Positions 4,534-6,285 of a DNA stretch of 6,285 nt are shown piece after piece. The notes below the pieces were generated by a model that had not been told where the DNA came from, searched no databases, and saw nothing but the letters and a program-made list of their open reading frames with translations. The first letter of the stretch is position 1, and every line of letters starts with the position of its first letter. A program made the position numbers and the translations under genes. Origin of the DNA: Dokdonella_A sp039926425 (GTDB lineage Bacteria; Pseudomonadota; Gammaproteobacteria; Xanthomonadales; Rhodanobacteraceae); assembly GCF_039926425.1 (NCBI RefSeq), contig NZ_JBDSWZ010000278.1:1-6285 (forward strand). Reading direction: 5' to 3'.

Positions 4534-6285
4534 ATGCCCGATTCGCGACGCACCACCATCACGCCAGCCGCAGCCAGGTCAGGCCTCGCATGGTTGATGC
4601 TCCTCTTGTCGGCCTGGTCTGGCGCATCCTCGGTCGGCACGGCAAAAGCAACTGCTGCGAGCCCCGCCTCTGCGCCGTCCGCCATCGCTGCGGCAACGAC
4701 GGGCAGCTCGGTCGTGTTGCCCGCGGAGTTGTCCCGCGGCGAATGGCGGTCGATCCACGCGGCGTACGAGGCAAGCCGTCATGCCGTACTGCCATCCGTC
4801 CGGCAGTCTGGAATTTATCGGGCACGCAATCCCGGCCAGCAGTGGCTGAGTACGTTCAGCGCAGACGGTGTCGCGATCAGCCCTGACCATGGCCGCTGGC
4901 AGTTTGGTCTGCGGCTCGCACGCTGGGGCCAAGCCGGTCACGAAAAGAAGGCAGCATCGCTGGCCGGAATCGACGTCCGCCGTCAGCGCACGGTGTATCG
5001 ATATAGCGATGGCCTGGAAGAATGGTTTGTCAACGATCAGCGCGGTCTCGAACACGGCTTCACCGTTCAGCAGCCGCCGAAAGGCAATGGCGATTCGCTG
5101 CGCTTTGCGCTGGACGTTGCCGGCGAACTCACCCCGCACGTCGCAGCCAATGGCCACGATGTCGCATTGGTGGACGCCCACGGCAACGCGGCACTGGATT
5201 ACAACCATCTGCAGGTCCTCGATGCAGACGGCCGCGCGCTGGCGGCTCACTTTGTCAGCCATGGCAAGCGACTCGTCCTCAGCGTCGATGCCAATGCAGC
5301 ACGCTATCCGATCACCATCGACCCGCTCCTGCAGCAGCTGGCCTACCTGAAAGGCAGCACCACCGATGCAGGTGATTTGTTCGGAAACTCGGTTGCGATC
5401 GCTGGCGACACCGTGGTGGTCGGCGCGCCAAGAGAGGACAGCAACGCCATTGGCGTCAATGGCAATCAGAGCGACAACTCGGCGACTGATTCCGGAGCGG
5501 CCTACGTGTTCGTTCGCGATGGCGCGGGCAACTGGTCGCAGCAAGCCTATCTGAAGGCCGGCAACACGGGCGCTGGTGACTTGTTCGGCAAGACGGTCGC
5601 GATTTCCGCCGACACCATCGTAATCGGTGCGTCGCTCGAAGCGAGCGACGCCAACGGTATAGACGGCAATCCGAATGACAACTCAGCCAGTCAAGCCGGC
5701 GCGGCCTATGTGTTCGTGCGCGATGGCGCAGGCCACTGGGCCCAGCAGGCCTATTTGAAGTCGAGCAACAGCGACAGTGGTGACTTTTTTGGCAGTTCGG
5801 TGGCGATTGCCGGCAACATTGTCGTGGTCGGCGCGGTTGGCGAGGCCAGCAGTGCAACCGGTGTCAACGGCAATCAGACCGATAATTCGGCCATATTTGC
5901 TGGCGCAGCGTATGTGTTCGTGCGTACCGGTAGCGGCATCTGGAGCCAGCAGGCCTACCTCAAGGCGAGCAATACCGGGCAACTGGACCTATTCGGAAGC
6001 TCGGTCGCGATCGCTGGCGACACGGTGATCATCGGCGCGGAACGGGAGGACAGCACCGCCACCGGCGTCGACGGAAATCAGAGCGACAACTCGGCGGCGG
6101 AAGCCGGCGCAGCCTATGTGTTCGTGCGCGATGGCGCGGCACACTGGTCGCAGGATGCCTACTTGAAATCCAGCAATACGGGCGCCGGTGACTTGTTCGG
6201 CAAGTCGGTCGCGATCTCCGGCGACACCGCCGTGATCGGTGCGTCGCTCGAGGCGAGCAACGCCACCGGTGTCAACGGCAACCAA
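4534..6285 (+). CDS. secreted FG-GAP repeat beta-propeller protein (3' end beyond window)
   Basis: 584 codons are open from the ATG to the window edge with no stop, so the C-terminus is missing. Residues 1-39 look like a signal peptide: basic RR, hydrophobic core LAWLMLLLSAW, and an AKA cleavage site. Residues 40-65 are a low-complexity Ala/Ser/Thr linker. Residues of about 66-268 form a non-repetitive N-terminal module (GQQWLSTFSADGVAISP, LEEWFVNDQRGLEHGF, YPITIDPLLQQ) that I recall preceding FG-GAP repeats in similar gammaproteobacterial proteins. From residue 270 there are exact 68-residue repeats of the FG-GAP_2 type, with consensus AYLKxSNTGAGDxFG, SVAIxGDTVVVGA, GVNGNQxDNSA, GAAYVFVRxGxxWSQQ. 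Four are complete and a fifth is partial. Such repeats form the blades of an integrin-alpha-like propeller; extracellular binding is inferred. A seven-bladed propeller would need at least two more blades, and a DGFE tail downstream is possible. Confidence 0.9.
   Translation, partial: MPDSRRTTITPAAARSGLAWLMLLLSAWSGASSVGTAKATAASPASAPSAIAAATTGSSVVLPAELSRGEWRSIHAAYEASRHAVLPSVRQSGIYRARNPGQQWLSTFSADGVAISPDHGRWQFGLRLARWGQAGHEKKAASLAGIDVRRQRTVYRYSDGLEEWFVNDQRGLEHGFTVQQPPKGNGDSLRFALDVAGELTPHVAANGHDVALVDAHGNAALDYNHLQVLDADGRALAAHFVSHGKRLVLSVDANAARYPITIDPLLQQLAYLKGSTTDAGDLFGNSVAIAGDTVVVGAPREDSNAIGVNGNQSDNSATDSGAAYVFVRDGAGNWSQQAYLKAGNTGAGDLFGKTVAISADTIVIGASLEASDANGIDGNPNDNSASQAGAAYVFVRDGAGHWAQQAYLKSSNSDSGDFFGSSVAIAGNIVVVGAVGEASSATGVNGNQTDNSAIFAGAAYVFVRTGSGIWSQQAYLKASNTGQLDLFGSSVAIAGDTVIIGAEREDSTATGVDGNQSDNSAAEAGAAYVFVRDGAAHWSQDAYLKSSNTGAGDLFGKSVAISGDTAVIGASLEASNATGVNGNQ
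5341..6285 (+). repeat. 204-bp tandem coding repeats (FG-GAP blades)
   Basis: The AYLK codons begin at 5341, 5545, 5749, 5953 and 6157, an exact 204-base spacing with no indels. The most conserved parts are the DxFGxSVAI segment, the GNQxDNSA loop and GAAYVFVR. The fifth copy is cut by the window edge after 129 bases. Sequence varies between copies mainly in the loop after the VVVGA strand. Confidence 0.95.

Noticed and set aside
4579..5544. 321-codon open frame on the minus strand
   Set aside because: It is antisense to the FG-GAP gene. The plus strand has the signal peptide, ribosome binding site, conserved motifs and 68-residue periodicity; the antisense opening follows from codon bias.
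5683..6285. Repetitive minus-strand frames (HEHIG- and RADH-containing)
   Set aside because: They are the antisense image of the FG-GAP repeats and share their 204-bp period.

Overview
The window looks like a stretch of a GC-rich gammaproteobacterial chromosome, most likely order Xanthomonadales (Rhodanobacteraceae/Lysobacteraceae). This placement is an inference. It rests on third-position G/C codon use, a secreted CSLREA/choice-of-anchor Q protein and a delta-60 protein remnant that both end in a DGFE tail, an FG-GAP protein of a type common in that group, and intergenic arrays of TCGGGAA and CACGAAGAA that I recall from those genomes. No search was run.

Layout. The left edge (1-164, minus) holds a coding-like frame with no usable start codon, probably the remnant of a gene running off the window. 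A complete minus-strand gene (170-1711) encodes an exported, predicted right-handed beta-helix protein with an N-terminal CSLREA motif, a choice-of-anchor Q region and the terminal sequence IFTDGFE. Its leader (1712-2337) contains no convincing gene. It holds a heptamer array, a nonamer array with inverted copies opposite it, and a 127-bp tandem duplication.

From 2409 to 3360 (minus) there is a gene graveyard. It contains the last delta-60-like unit of a lost secreted protein (ending ILADGFE), an unidentified coding-like ORF, and the 3' end of an IS3-family transposase with a stop codon, a frame break and a probable terminal inverted repeat. The stretch 3361-4533 has no recognisable gene, only a weak 74-codon plus-strand candidate and one small palindrome.

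From 4534 to the right edge a plus-strand gene, open to the end of the window, encodes a secreted FG-GAP beta-propeller protein. It has a signal peptide, a conserved-looking N-terminal module and exact 68-residue (204-bp) repeats, five of which are at least partly visible.

The common theme is exported, repeat-built surface or extracellular proteins in a locus worn by IS insertion and repeat expansion. I see no operon joining them, and nothing that amounts to a clear new multi-gene system. The most interesting signal is the DGFE tail shared by two unrelated exported proteins, sitting where other bacteria carry a C-terminal sorting signal.
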